From the NCBI GenBank assembly GCA_905220665.1, contig CAJNAR010000007.1, positions 363,780 to 427,779 on the forward strand: DNA of 64,000 bases, read 5' to 3'. The stretch is from Albugo candida. Taxonomy: Eukaryota; Oomycota; Peronosporomycetes; Albuginales; Albuginaceae. Position numbers and translations under genes: made by a program. Below, in pieces: positions 34,316 through 45,280 of the stretch. The notes beneath the pieces are model-generated. The model was given only the letters and a program-made list of their open reading frames with translations. It ran no database searches and had not been told where the DNA came from. Every line of letters begins with the position of its first letter. The first letter of the stretch is position 1.

Positions 34316-34423
34316 TATATTAGGCTGAAAGCACCGTATCCCGTCTGCTTTGCGTAGTTAAGCAGCCTCAAGCTCGGGTAGTACTCGGGTGGGTGACCAC
34401 CGGGGAAGTCCGAGTGCTGTCAA
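34316..34423 (+). pseudogene. 5S rRNA-derived sequence, 5' end missing
   Basis: The stretch reads AGGCTGAAAGCACCGTATCC, then CGTAGTTAAGCAGCCT, AGTACTCGGGTGGGTGACC and GGGGAAGTCCGAGTGCTGTC. This matches the order and spacing of 5S rRNA from loop B to the 3' end, including the internal promoter A-box (AGTTAAGC) and C-box (GGGTGGGTGACC). The first 10-15 nt that pair with the 3' end are not recognisable, so the terminal helix cannot form. It is on the opposite strand to the host Gypsy element and lies between the RT connection and RNase H (frame resumes as FIVTTDPSGY). It is probably a 5S copy or retroposed piece, not a working gene. Without the 5' end it may still be transcribed, because the promoter is internal. 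Confidence 0.8.
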
Positions 34424-34439
34424 CTCATTTTGACTTCAA

Positions 34440-35251
34440 CGTCCTGAAGAGCGGCCTTGAGTTGCTCAAACGCATGAGTCTGGACATCCTTCCATTCCCA
34501 AACATGTTTGTTCTTGACTAGAGGGCCAAGTGGTAACGCTAGAGTTGCGTAGTCACGAATGAACCGACGATAGTAACCAGCCACACCAAAAAATTAATAG
34601 TTGTTTCTGATTTGTAAGAGTCGGCCATGTCGCAATAGCTTCTGTCTTTCGAGTATTCACTCTAGTTCCTGAGCCGAAATGGTATGACCAAAAAAATTCA
34701 CTTCTGACTGGCCAAAACGACATTTGGACTGATGGCAGACTAACTTCTCACGCCGAAGAATTCCAAACAGAATTCGAAGAAGGTCAACATGTTCTTCCAG
34801 ACTAGGGGGAACACAAAAACGTCATCTATATAGACAACAGTGAATTTGTATCTCGCAAAAAGTACTCGCATAAGACGAGACCAAAAATCAGGAATACCAG
34901 ACAGTCCCATAGGAGCCACACACGACTGATAAGTTCTCGCATGTGTGCGAAAGGCGGTATAGTTGCGGCTTTTGAATGCGATCCGCGTTTGATGATAGCC
35001 TTCGGCCAGATCTAGAACTGAAAAGATGACACAACCACACATCTGATAAGAAAGTTCGTCGATGGGAGGAAGTGGTATCTTCGGAATAATCGTCTAAAAA
35101 TTGACCTACCGGTAATCAATAAACCATCGAAGAGGTAGATGCGCATTGTCAGAGCGTACCCATTCGGATCGTGATATGTTTTGCTAAGTAATAGGATCCT
35201 TTTTAGATATATCATATATATTCGAAACGAGAGTCTGAAACTTCGATTCAA
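34440..35251 (-). pseudogene. Gypsy reverse transcriptase remnant
   Basis: The piece 35042-34740 has SVLDLAEGYHQTRI and the catalytic VVYIDDVF (near 34825). The connection domain follows at 34600-34440 (YYRRFIRDYATLALPL, HAFEQLKAALQDV), where the frame runs into the 5S-derived insert. Confidence 0.85.
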
Positions 35252-35666
35252 CCTTTCCTGAGCTTTTCCGCAACAAACATGTCAAGTGCATCTTGTTGAC
35301 CTTGGATAGGCGAAACGGGGCACAGTTGCTAGGTATAGAATCTGGTCTGATATAAAGATCAAAGCCAACACGACGTTCAGGTGGAAGTTCATCAGGAAGT
35401 GTCTCTGGAAAGACATATTTATACTACTTCAAGAGCGTAGTAATTGATCGAGGTACCGTATCACCCTCCGTCATCAAAGCGCAGACCTTTACGCGATAGA
35501 CTTCATCGTATTCCCGATTCTTGACTTTGCGTTCAAATTTCACTGCAGCAATTTCCACATCAGTTTCACTACTTGTACCCGTACTAGTTTGTGTCGAAGG
35601 CAACCGCTGATGCGGAAATGAAATTACATGCAAACGCCAATCAAGCTGCGGTTGGCACTTGATAAA

Positions 35667-35957
35667 CTACGGTTTGCCCAAGGTGACATCATGAGAAGAG
35701 CCCAACGGCCATTCCATGATTTGCAAATTGCGAAATTTAAAGCGATCAAATATGATAGTTGCAACACCCTTTTTGATGGAGCGAGTTTTTGTAGAAGTTT
35801 CATCAAATCTTGTAACTTGGGAACCACCAGAGTGTGGCATTTTTTTCACCAAGCCGGGACGGACGACATTACAGGTTGCACCGCTATCAAACATAATAGT
35901 GACAGGTGTTCCATCACAAGTTCCTTGTTTACGAATAAGTTCGTTCTCTGGATGCAC
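35667..35957 (-). pseudogene. Gypsy protease remnant
   Basis: The frame carries TIMFDSGATCNVV, the DSGA active-site motif of retropepsin-like aspartic proteases, followed by a hydrophobic body. It is open for 96 codons but detached from gag and RT by stops. Confidence 0.75.
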
Positions 35958-36053
35958 CGGATCCTTCTATCTCGACAATATCCACTTCGTTCCCGAAACT
36001 TGTAATAGAAGGTAACGAGTACGTCGCTCTTGGAGACGTGGGAGCATTGAAGC

Positions 36054-36866
36054 TTACAGATGATTGTTCATGTCGAGTACCGTGAGATTGCTTCTTTTCA
36101 TTCTTGAGCTTGTAACATTGCTCGATAACATGACCGGTTTCTTACAGTAGCAGCATTTCTCGACGAAGAAGTTGATGGTGAGGAGCGACGATGTTTTGGG
36201 TATCCTGAATCGATCTTCACTAGTTCTGGTATATTCTCCTGCGTGACCGGTGATGCAGATGGTGATGATGATAATGCTGATTAGAATTTGCACGTGATCG
36301 TTCCTGCGTGTATACTGGTGGACGGTAATTCGTCCCCCGGACACGATGAGATCGATCTTACTCCAACGCAATCTTCATGGCCTGTGAAGCCGTAGCACAC
36401 CAGCGATATTGAACTTGTTCACGTATGGGACTTACTCGTCCTCGTGTAAAGTAAGTAATCCTATCCAAGTCGCTCATGTCCGTAACTTGCATTATAGCGT
36501 CACGGAAACGGAAAACGGGAAATATAGATTTCGAAGTTCGGATTGCTCTTCTGTTTGAGTGCGTATAATTGATCACGCAAGCATTCTTGCAGATCGGGAA
36601 TACAAATTTATCATTTACTTGAACGATGAGGTCTTGCATGTCTTCGATAAATGGCTTCTTCAATTTGCACCAAGCTGCGGAATTTCCATTGAAATTGGCG
36701 GTCGTGATTGCAAAAATTCGAGCACTTTGATTGACATCGCGCCAGTCGATATTCTTTGCTTCGAAGTACTGAGCCAGTTGATCAAAGTACAGATTGATGG
36801 ATTCGCCCATTTTACCATCAAATTGAGGTAAGCTGATCCCTTCACTTTTATTTCACGCTTGGTCAT
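36054..36866 (-). pseudogene. Gypsy gag remnant with zinc knuckle
   Basis: The capsid-like part lies at 36866-36358 (INLYFDQLAQYFEAKNIDW, then AWCKLKKPFIEDMQDLIVQV). The knuckle at about 36150 begins CYYCKKP and then needs a one-base shift to reach its His and last Cys. The frame is broken several times. Confidence 0.75.
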
Positions 36867-37103
36867 AGCTTCAAGGAATTGCTGCTGTTATTCGACCAAT
36901 TCGATCAATGTTTTCGTGGTGTCGTCGGGGGACCATCCTTGGGAGTTCAATGACGTCATGATAACCCAAAAACAAAAAAAAGTCCGACCAAATAGAGCCA
37001 GAGCAAACGACAAACACTCGTCGAGCGGCTTTCCCAATGTCGTGACGCTAAACAGCGCGTAAGAAAAACTCCTTCCGGACGACCAACTACCAATGAGTTA
37101 TGG

Positions 37104-37121
37104 GACCAGCAGCTGCTACCA
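37104..37121 (-). promoter_or_regulatory. Gypsy primer-binding site
   Basis: Read on the minus strand just inside the 5' LTR: TGGTAGCAGCTGCTGGT. The first nine bases resemble the complement of an initiator-Met tRNA 3' end, the usual primer for this class. The tRNA identity is inferred. Confidence 0.6.
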
Positions 37122-37123
37122 GT

Positions 37124-37295
37124 TGTAACGCCGGCAGGATGAAGCACACGAAAATAATTGTTGGCGGAGCTGTATTTGATAAAAATGGAAAGTGAGATTT
37201 TTCATTAAAGAATTCTGGTTGACCCATCTGATTGGTTAATCCAGTTCTCCAGCTATATAGAACTATGCATGCATGTACAATAGAGGTTGTTACAG
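37124..37295 (-). repeat. Gypsy 5' LTR (172 bp)
   Basis: Partner of 32019-32246, with the same ends (TGTAAC...GTTACA). It should carry the element's promoter, but no clear TATA box can be assigned. Confidence 0.88.
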
Positions 37296-37300
37296 GCTGT
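37296..37300. repeat. Gypsy target-site duplication, right
   Basis: GGCTG, directly after the TTACA end of the right LTR. Confidence 0.85.
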
Positions 37301-37489
37301 TATTGATGTCACTTTAGTATGGTGTATACAGAACGATTGCGTATGAGAAAAGGAGTTGAAAAGATATTGGAGAGGTTGAAAGGTTGCTAGTTTACAATAT
37401 GATAATCAGTATCAAATTTTCCTCTTGTGGTTAATCCGATTCCTTGTCTGCCAATAGGCAACATCATCACTTGAGTGACGAATCTGTTT

Positions 37490-37645
37490 CGAACAGATTC
37501 GTAACAAGAGGAAACTACGCGTCCGAACAGTCTCGCGACGCGAGGAAGTTTTCCAGGCTTTTTATTGTCTATTAGGGGATATACAAAGGGGGTGTACATA
37601 TAGCAGTGGCCATGTTTTATATATTTTAATAGCCACCCCTCCCCT
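37490..37645 (-). repeat. dispersed repeat, copy 2 (inverted)
   Basis: Read on the minus strand it contains ACTGCTATATGTACACCCC and ACTTCCTCGCGTCGC, matching the second half of 30780-30960, and TATATAAAACAT, shared with 38430-38560. Confidence 0.65.
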
Positions 37646-38423
37646 AAAATCAAATATGAGTCTATTATACCTTGTGATGTTTTGGTTCGTTTGTGTGTTG
37701 AGTTCGGCGTTACAGTTTTGGTAAAGGGAGATGCGTTGACAAAAATTCCGATAGACGTATAATCAAATTAATAAAATGCTATGACTGCTGAATCTTTTCG
37801 ATCGTTGATTTACTGAATTGTTTGAAAGGGTGTAATGAATGGGGAAGTTTATCACAAAAATGAGAGTGACGGATAAAATTCTCTATAGCCTATACACTCC
37901 TAATTCCCACCTGCTCATACCTAGTTACTCATTTTCATTTTAAAGCTCCCAGCTGGACCAACATTTCCGCGCGGAATTCTAGGACAAGCGGGACATCGTC
38001 GGCGGAATCGCTGTGATTTCAGTAGCCTGAAGATAACCTGGTAAGAAGAAATCATACACGTATCGCTGTGGCTTACCTCAACGCCCATTTCTTGCACTTT
38101 TGCATTTCTTTTTCTATTGGTAATTGTCATGTCAGTTAGACAGTATCGAAGGGATCTTAATTCAAACCCGCATGCATGATGCTGTTGACTTACAACATCG
38201 CGCACTATAAAACAGCACGGTCGTTCAATGACGCCATAGCGAGGGACAGTCACCCGTGGTTGAACTATTTCAATGTCGCGTGAACCACAAATCGACCATA
38301 TTCCAATAGAAAGACATTAAGTGGGAGAAGAGGCCGTGGTCATGTAGCCCATATGTGCTATATAGGGTAAGGGGTTTTACGATGTCCCGCGCAATATATG
38401 TAATCTATTTAAACCTAAATTGG

Positions 38424-38560
38424 GGGGGGGTTGCAAAATATATAAAACATATGAGGCGAGGGGGGGGGTGTCCGGTTAGCAAAGAGGGGGGGGGTGGTGG
38501 TGGTTGGGTATCCGGATAGCAGCTCCCATAATTTAATATATCTATCAACTGTAGAAAAAT
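38424..38560 (-). repeat. dispersed repeat, copy 3 (inverted), with G-runs
   Basis: Read on the minus strand it contains AAATTATGGGAGCTGCTATCC, then C-runs, TAACCGGACACC and CATATG, matching the first half of 30780-30960. On the plus strand there are runs of eight to ten G and a GGTGGTGGT stretch. Confidence 0.7.
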
Positions 38561-38783
38561 TTGAGAAGATATTTTCGAGGTACGATTTCGATGTGTGCGC
38601 GCTATCAATTAGAAACCGCACAAAAGATTGCACATAAAGCCTTGTTGTTTGGTGGGTATATTGGGCCTCCTGAGCAACTTTCTTATGTTTTTTTCTCTCC
38701 GATCTTACACTTGCTACGACTTTTCACGAGATTTTCAACTCACCGTCTCCGTATTAAGTAGATGCGATTTTCAACTAGCCCTA

Positions 38784-41108
38784 CTACAACGTTAGTCCAT
38801 CACTTTGGATAGGTGCAATTTGGTCATACCGATCATTGAACTCAATCTTTCGAGTCTTCCACTGGCTAAATGTACTGCTCATCATATCAGATGGATCGAA
38901 ATCAGTCTTGACTTGACAATACTCCACATTCCTTTTGCCACTTGGTCTCGAATGTAATGATAGCGAAGTTAAATGTGTCATGCTTTACAGCTGTATGTAG
39001 GGTTCGTTGCCATAACATGGCCCGCTTCATTGTCAACCCCGTATGGAAAAGAGGCTTGAGGTGTGAGAAAGCTTGCAATAAAAAATTTTGAAGCCGCTTT
39101 CCTTCCATTTGAGCTTTGCATGCCGCGACATAGTTAACCTCTTCAGTTGACTGGGCAACAATGCTCTGGCGTCTGCAAGCCCATGATATTGCACCTCCAC
39201 AAGGCATTGCACGAAACCGGTAACTCTTTTCGTACTTCGGGGTCATTTCCCCAGTCAGAGTCGAAGTACCTGCTGACAGTCAAAACTGACTCTTGAACTT
39301 CTGCCATGTTTCGAGAGTATATAATTCCTTGTATCTTCGTGTCAATCAGGTATCTAAGAGCTCTTTTGTAGAGCCGATAATCTGCCGCGTAGGATTTTGC
39401 ACGTAGCGACTCAGTTGTCCAACGGGATATGCGGGGTCAGGTCTGGTATACGTTGCGAGGTACATCAACGACCCGAAGAGACATCGGTATAGAATAGTCT
39501 TTCCATCTAAGGATATTTCCCCCCTTTCTTTCATATCTGTGTCCACCACAGTCAAATGTGTCTTGGTCTACATCGGAATTCTACTTGGGTGGTCATCACC
39601 AAAATTAAAGCGCTCAATAAGTTCCTAGCAATATTTTGTCTGGGTGGATCCTGGGAGATTGTTTATCTGTTCCACCTGCACACCCAAGTACGTGTTTAAT
39701 AGACCTTGGTCTTTCAACCCATGAAACTTGTCCAGAAGATCAAGTATTTTGATCTTGAAGTCAAGAGTTTTGGTTGCGCATAAATGTCGTCCACATAGAG
39801 AAGTAAAATAGGAAATTAGCCATTATGATCGTAGAAGTAGAGACACGATTCTGTCTCAAATTGCATAGATCCATAGTCAATAAACAGCGATGCACTTCGG
39901 TGTTCCACTGGGTAGTTGATGTAGAACAAACCCGAGTAGCACTCCCTTCCAAATTGACGTAATCCAGAAAGTGATTTGTCAATGATGTAAATCATATCTT
40001 CTCTTGTGCAAGGATATCCCTAAACTTTCTTCCAGGAATTGGCCGATGTTCATAGAGGCATTGAGGTAGGCGATATTGATGTCAGTATGATAGATTTTGA
40101 GATCCTGTACACACCGCAATAAACATCCTGAACGTGGCCATGCGTACCACAGGGGAGAAAGTACCCTTAAAATGTATACGAGGCCTCTGCTTGGTATTCC
40201 TCGCCACAACTCATGCCTTCAACCTCACCAAGTAGCCTAAGTGATCTGTCTTCAGGATCGAAGACCCATATCAATCTGATTGTTTGTTTCCCACTTAAGA
40301 TATCCGAAAGCGACTAATCTCTCTTAGCACTTTTTGGCTTTGAAGAAGCCATATTGGTACCCATTGCATTGCGCCACAATTTTGCGTGTTTTTCTATCGC
40401 ATACCTTGGTGATATTCTTTAGGGATTTGATGTCCTTTTCGTGCAATTTGTGCCGCCCACGACGATGCATGTTTGATGTTTTGAATGTTGAATACGATTT
40501 GTAATGCTCTAACCCTATAAGTTCATTTGGTGCTCCATTTTTAAACGGCAGTGAATGCCGCAACCTAGCAGCTCTCAGTAGGTTCGAATTTATTGTGGCG
40601 CGCTTTCTTTTGTGCATTCGGCAAAATTCGACCCCGCTTGAGCGTCGATGTTCGATTGATTGATTGGAGGGGATTTCTATTTGTTGGAAGGACTTGATGA
40701 TGTGCTTTAGGTTTCTAGTCGCACTTGGTACTTAGTCTAAGCGATTGCTTAGGATTTCAATTTTTTGAAGATAAAATCTCAGATTTCGGCAATTTTCCTG
40801 AAACGCGACCATCTTCGATCACCTGCCAACGCTGTTTGCTACTTGGTAACGGTCCGTTGCAAGTTTCCGTTCGTTCTTTGAGTTGATAAAGTAGTCGTAC
40901 TTGTGCTCATTGTCACGCGACTTATCTACGATTTTGTCCACTGTAGCCATATCGGTGACGTGACCGGCTGACTAGGCATCCCAATCTTCGAGATCACTAC
41001 TATTGTCAAAAACGTTTTTGGCCTCTTCATTCCAATCTGAGCTTGAATCAGCTTGGGTATCCTGTTCAGCCTGTTCATCATTTGCAGGAAGAGCGGCCGC
41101 ATCTCCAC
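38784..41108 (-). mobile_element. Copia-type remnant (Copia-C)
   Basis: In its own direction: a linker region (41108-40324) rich in Asn, Asp and Lys, then RT pieces with HTDINIAYLNA (near 40090) and the catalytic LLYVDDIYAQPK (near 39780). SLMYLATYTRPDPAYPVGQ (39475) follows, then RNase H with AISWACRRQSIVAQSTEEVN (39190). Stops and shifts break every part. I see no LTRs, so it is probably a truncated insertion. Confidence 0.8.
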
Positions 41109-41289
41109 GAAATTTCACCTTTAGCTTTCCTGCGTATAGTTGAAGTTACTGGTAACAATTACGGCACTGATGCTTAGTTTGTCTTCGCAAACGAGTTTCT
41201 AAACTCAATATGTATTTTTTTTTGACAATTTGCTGTCATCAAGAGCTTACCAACCATCAGTATGATGCTAATACGGCGTTTCGTCATGA

Positions 41290-41729
41290 TCACCTGAAAG
41301 AAGATGTGTTCATCTGTTCACCTCAGAATGTTGAAGGTAAGCCAAAATAAATTTTCAAGCTCAATCGAAATCTTAATGGACTATTCTCTCAGATGGGGTT
41401 TACGAAGTGTCAATCAGACTCATGTACGTTTGCGCGTAAAGATTTCAAGTCATGAGTTTATATCACATTGTATGTCGATGATATAATGATAGGAGCCAAA
41501 AATAGCGACTCGATCAAGGAAGTTGCAAACAAATTCTCGAAGTCACTTCAGTCTGAAGATTCTAGAAAAGGTGCAATTTATTCGTTTAGTATTGAAGTGG
41601 AAGATAAACAAGAGTTGCGGCAGTTAAACTCCAGTCAAGGAGCCTGAATTCAGAGAATGGTAGAGAACTCAACCAATTCAACGCGAACTCAGTGTATACT
41701 TCAAATGTTACGACCGTTTGGATGGAGCG
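41290..41729 (+). mobile_element. Copia-A, left part (RT), plus strand
   Basis: Plus-strand RT with TLYVDDIMIGAKNSDSIKEV (near 41470) and, in shifted frames, LQMLRPFG and MERVSK, which lead toward RNase H in Copia elements. The next expected block, PYRSLVGTLLQGAL, is found at 54574 on the same strand. The element is cut at about 41729 by Copia-B. Confidence 0.75.
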
Positions 41730-41957
41730 TGTGTCAAAGGAAGAAAATACATCAACGTTAAGATGACTAGTTCACTATTTGCTAATCTAAAGCTTATTCC
41801 AAATTTTCATGAAGTAACGTTGCCAGCATTACTTACATTAGTTACATGACTCACATTTGTAATTTTTGTGAGCCATCATCTAAAACTTCCCTGAATGTTC
41901 TCAGAGAATTCTCTGAATTTGGTGCGTCTACATGAGCGAGGATTGTTTTGTGCAACA
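41730..41957 (-). repeat. Copia-B 3' LTR
   Basis: Matches 54301-54533 through TAGTTCACTATTTGCTAATC, CATCATCTA(A/G)AACTTCCCTGAATG and GAGGATTG. Its right edge reads GCAACA followed by CTCCCCCTCGACTT, which on the minus strand is a polypurine tract (GAGGGGGAG) followed by TGTTGC. Confidence 0.75.
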
Positions 41958-42217
41958 CTCCCCCTCGACTTGAAATCTAATAAGAGTTTGAAATTTCTTT
42001 GTCGCTATCGGTTTTGTCGAACAGTCTGCCAGTTGGTGCTTCGTTGGAGTGTATATTAGATTTATGTCTCCAAACTACACATGTTCTCGTATAAAGTGAT
42101 GCCAAACGTGACGTGTTTTGCACGACTGTGATATCTATCGTTTTGTGCCATAGCTATTGCAATTTGATTATCAACGTAGATTTTAATTCCATTCTGTACT
42201 GGATAGCCCGTTTCCGT

Positions 42218-43352
42218 TTATAGTGATTTTAACCAATGTACTTCTTGAATATACATTGATATTGCCATGTTATCTGCTTCAGCTGTGCTTAGCGAGACGT
42301 TATCTTGTGGTCTATATTTGAATACGACTGGCATAGTGTTTACAAAAACTATTATACCAGAAGTTGAACGTCGATCATCGCTATTGCTCGCCCAATCAGA
42401 ATCGCTGTATGATGATTTTTCTAGAGTCGACGTTTCGCTTGTACAAAAAAGTACGGAATCTGAAGTCGTCTCTAAGTAACGTAAGACCCAAATTCCTGCA
42501 ACCCAATGTTCTGAGCTTGTATTCTCCAAAATTCGACTGAGTTGGCAAACTGCGAATGCTTCATCTGACCTAGTACTCATCGCCACATATAAAAATGATT
42601 CGATAAGTGAGCAATATGGTCGCTTTTGCATTTCTTGATCTTTTTCATTGCAATCTCAGTACAATAACGCTCGCATTGTATGCAGGAGATGATGTGTTTT
42701 GATTTGATTTTTCTATCATTTTTCTTTGTGCAAGCGTGCTGCGATAAAATTGAAGTTTTTTTCAGGATAGTTCCATTCCAAGAATATATTGTGCTGCACC
42801 CAAATCTTTTAGTTTGAAAAAGTTTTGAAAAACTATGCTGAATCATTAGAATTATTTTCTCAATTTGGCTACAATCAGCATATCATCCACATAAAGTGCA
42901 AATGGAAAATTTTCTGTCTGGTGTTTCCAAGCAAAGATGAAAGCGTCGGAAAGACATTTTCTGAACTTGAGCTGATCGAGAAATAATGTACCATATCGAG
43001 GATGCCTGCAAGAAACCATGGAGACTTTGTTTCACTCTGAATACCTTTCCAGACTCCGTTTTGTAACCTTGAGGAGGCCACATGTATATTTCTTCGTCTA
43101 GGTGTCGATTCAGGAAATCTGCGTCGAGACATCGTACTTATTTATTTCGTACCCGAGCTGGCAGCATAACGCTAAAAAGACTCGAATCGAGTTCGTACTG
43201 ACAGCAGTGATTAACTTTCCTATCTGGAATCTGACGAAAACCTTGTGCAACAAGCGATCTTTGTACCGGTGAATCTTTCCATGCATATCACGCTTGATTG
43301 TAAAGATTGCTCTACAACCGATAACTCTTCCATGTGAGGGTGCATTCGTCAA
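42218..43352 (-). pseudogene. Copia-B reverse transcriptase and RNase H
   Basis: RT begins at 43352 (GRVIGCRAIFTIKRDMHGKIHR) and continues with the QGYKTESGKVFRVKQSLHGF block at about 43070 and YVDDMLI near 42890 in a shifted frame. The piece 42631-42218 is open for 137 codons, with SDSDWASNSDDRRSTSG and NVSLSTAEADNMAIS, the RNase H Asp and Glu blocks. Confidence 0.85.
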
Positions 43353-44231
43353 TTACCATGTAACGTTCGATTCCGAAGGATACAGCTCAGACTCAGGATA
43401 TTTCTTTCAATACTTGCTGTCATGGCTTTTGATAGATTCGGAATACTTCTATGGGTTCCTATTTGCGATACATGCGTTCTCTATGCTAATTCGAAGTCGT
43501 TTTATCTGCGACGGTCTTCATCAAGTGTTTCCTTTTTTTATTAGTTCAGCTCCTTACGGAACTGTTTCATCGAAAGTTGCAGAAGGGGGTAAAGCTCTGT
43601 CTCCGCGGGAGGTTGATTATCCACTAGTGCCGAATAGATAATGCTCACTATTTGAATCAAATCTCCGCTTGGCACAATCCCACGAGTATGTTGTGATATT
43701 GGCAGATCTTCATTTTAAGCATGCGGACTTTCATTGTCACGAAAGTCTACAATCTACATCCGACTGTCATCACATATAGTCATTGAGTGTTTATTTGCTC
43801 TTTCTGTGTTTCCGTCATCTTCATCGATCTCCATCAAAACATCTTCGACAGCACGAACATGATCTGCTGGAAACTAACCTGGACCTTCATCATCCAAAAT
43901 ATTATCCGTCTCCATGTCATGATTATTTGCATGGTCTTGTATGTTATTATCGGACACTTTAGCGTGTGTAACCTGAATCGATTCCGGTAGTTGTACTGTT
44001 CTTAAAATCTCGACTTTTCCATAACCCTTGTAAACGTGACAACTTTCGAAATGTTCGCGTATCCTAAAAAACGCAAGCAAAATTTTTTTTTATTAAGTAT
44101 ACTTCTCTTTGCTTCATCATTATAGGTATGTCCATTAGCACCGAACCGAGCACTCGAAAAGGACCGTGTTGTTGTTTTAGTTGGTAAAATGGAAAGTGAA
44201 TATATCAGGGTCCTTGTTACTATTCTAAGCC

Positions 44232-44555
44232 CTAGCCTTTACGCATTGTCTTATAAGCTCCGCTGTATGAATCTTGATTGTTGGAATATGATGCACTGTC
44301 TTTACATTGTTTCTTGACTTCGCATATCAGCATCCGATTGGCGTAATCCTTCTGCAATATGCTGATTGGCTGATTCCATTGCGACACACCGATATCTGGC
44401 TTGATGCCAGAAGATACTTCCGTTGGTGTTATGGCTGCTCGTACGAAATTTGGTAATCGATTCGTAATATAAGCAGCAGGATTGACTGCTTCCGCCCACC
44501 ATAACTTTACAACACATTCGTGCTCTAACATGGTCCTTGGTTGCTTCTAAACGTT
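44232..44555 (-). pseudogene. Copia-B integrase, C-terminal half
   Basis: Open frame with RTMLEHECVVKLWWAEAVNP and AAYITNRLPN, the typical Copia integrase block after the catalytic Glu. Its upstream half lies at 52630-53140, beyond LINE-B. Confidence 0.8.
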
Positions 44556-44669
44556 TCTTGAGGCTTAAACTAACGTGTACGGTGAACTAAGAACTTGGAA
44601 AAATAATATACATACTTTTGCTTTATGCTGATGCGTAGTGTTTCTGGATTATTCTGGCCCTCGTTACAT

Positions 44670-44950
44670 TTACACTTTTTTTTCGTCCGTTTTCCCCTTC
44701 GCTTCCATTTGGATATATTTGGCCTCCCACGTAAACCTAAGTGAGCAGTCGTCCGCTAAAAACAAGCAAAATTAGCGAAACTTAGCCTTTTATCAAAACA
44801 CTTCGAAATCGATATCTCACCCTAATTTCTCATACCACATTTGCTGTGGCCAAGTACTCCCTTCTTTACGCAAAGGATGGATTGAAGTCTCCAACTCTCG
44901 TATTGCTGGGGATTTCTCTTTTGTTAGCTTGAGGACTTTTGCCTCCAAAT
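44670..44950 (-). pseudogene. possible host-gene exons trapped beside LINE-B
   Basis: Minus strand 44950-44821 reads open as a helical, charged stretch (LEAKVLKLTKEKSPAIRELE, then STWPQQMWYEKLG) and ends at GTGAGA, a good donor. An acceptor (CTCACTTAG, ending at 44737) leads in frame to FTWEAKYIQMEAKGKTDEKK and a stop at 44672-44670. On the other side of LINE-B, 52527-52620 may hold an earlier exon. The LINE insertions would then lie in an intron. I do not recognise the family. The Copia-B integrase halves flank this segment, so it may be captured host DNA. Confidence 0.35.
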
Positions 44951-45280
44951 CTTATGTTACTGACCTGTGCTCAGTTGAAGGTGTCTATATTACTAGAATT
45001 AGACAAACTGACTTCTCTAGTTGCCTAGGCTATCTTAAATAACATATATACATATAAAAAACGTTTCGTGAAATACCTGTGAGAGATGATAAAACGTCGT
45101 CTCGGTGATAATCTCGTATCGTAGTAGCCTCAGCACCCTTAATACGAGACTGGGTCCAGCTTGTAAAGGCTGTAAAGGTGAAAAGGTTGTTAAGTTGTAA
45201 AAATGGTCCAAAAGTACCGTGGTTTGCAAATTGGCGTGCGCCACACTACGGTGAGTAGAACCAGCCAACTAGGACTAGGA

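Larger units (their letters stand above)
32019..37295 (-). mobile_element. decayed Ty3/Gypsy LTR retrotransposon
   Basis: The element is bounded by LTRs (32019-32246 and 37124-37295), both starting TGTAACGCCGG and ending GTTGTTACA. A perfect GGCTG duplication lies outside at 32014-32018 and 37296-37300. In its own direction it holds a primer-binding site, gag with a zinc knuckle, protease, reverse transcriptase, RNase H, integrase and a tail, the Ty3/Gypsy order. All frames are broken. A 5S rRNA-derived sequence sits between RT and RNase H. Confidence 0.9.
37301..38783. other. inter-element DNA with dispersed-repeat copies
   Basis: No gene is supported. It holds inverted copies of the dispersed repeat (37490-37645 and 38430-38560), with long G-runs and a GGT microsatellite near 38424-38502. 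Short frames elsewhere look random. Confidence 0.5.

Noticed and set aside
34316..34423. Functional 5S rRNA gene
   Set aside because: The 5' strand of the terminal helix is missing and the copy lies inside a dead retrotransposon.
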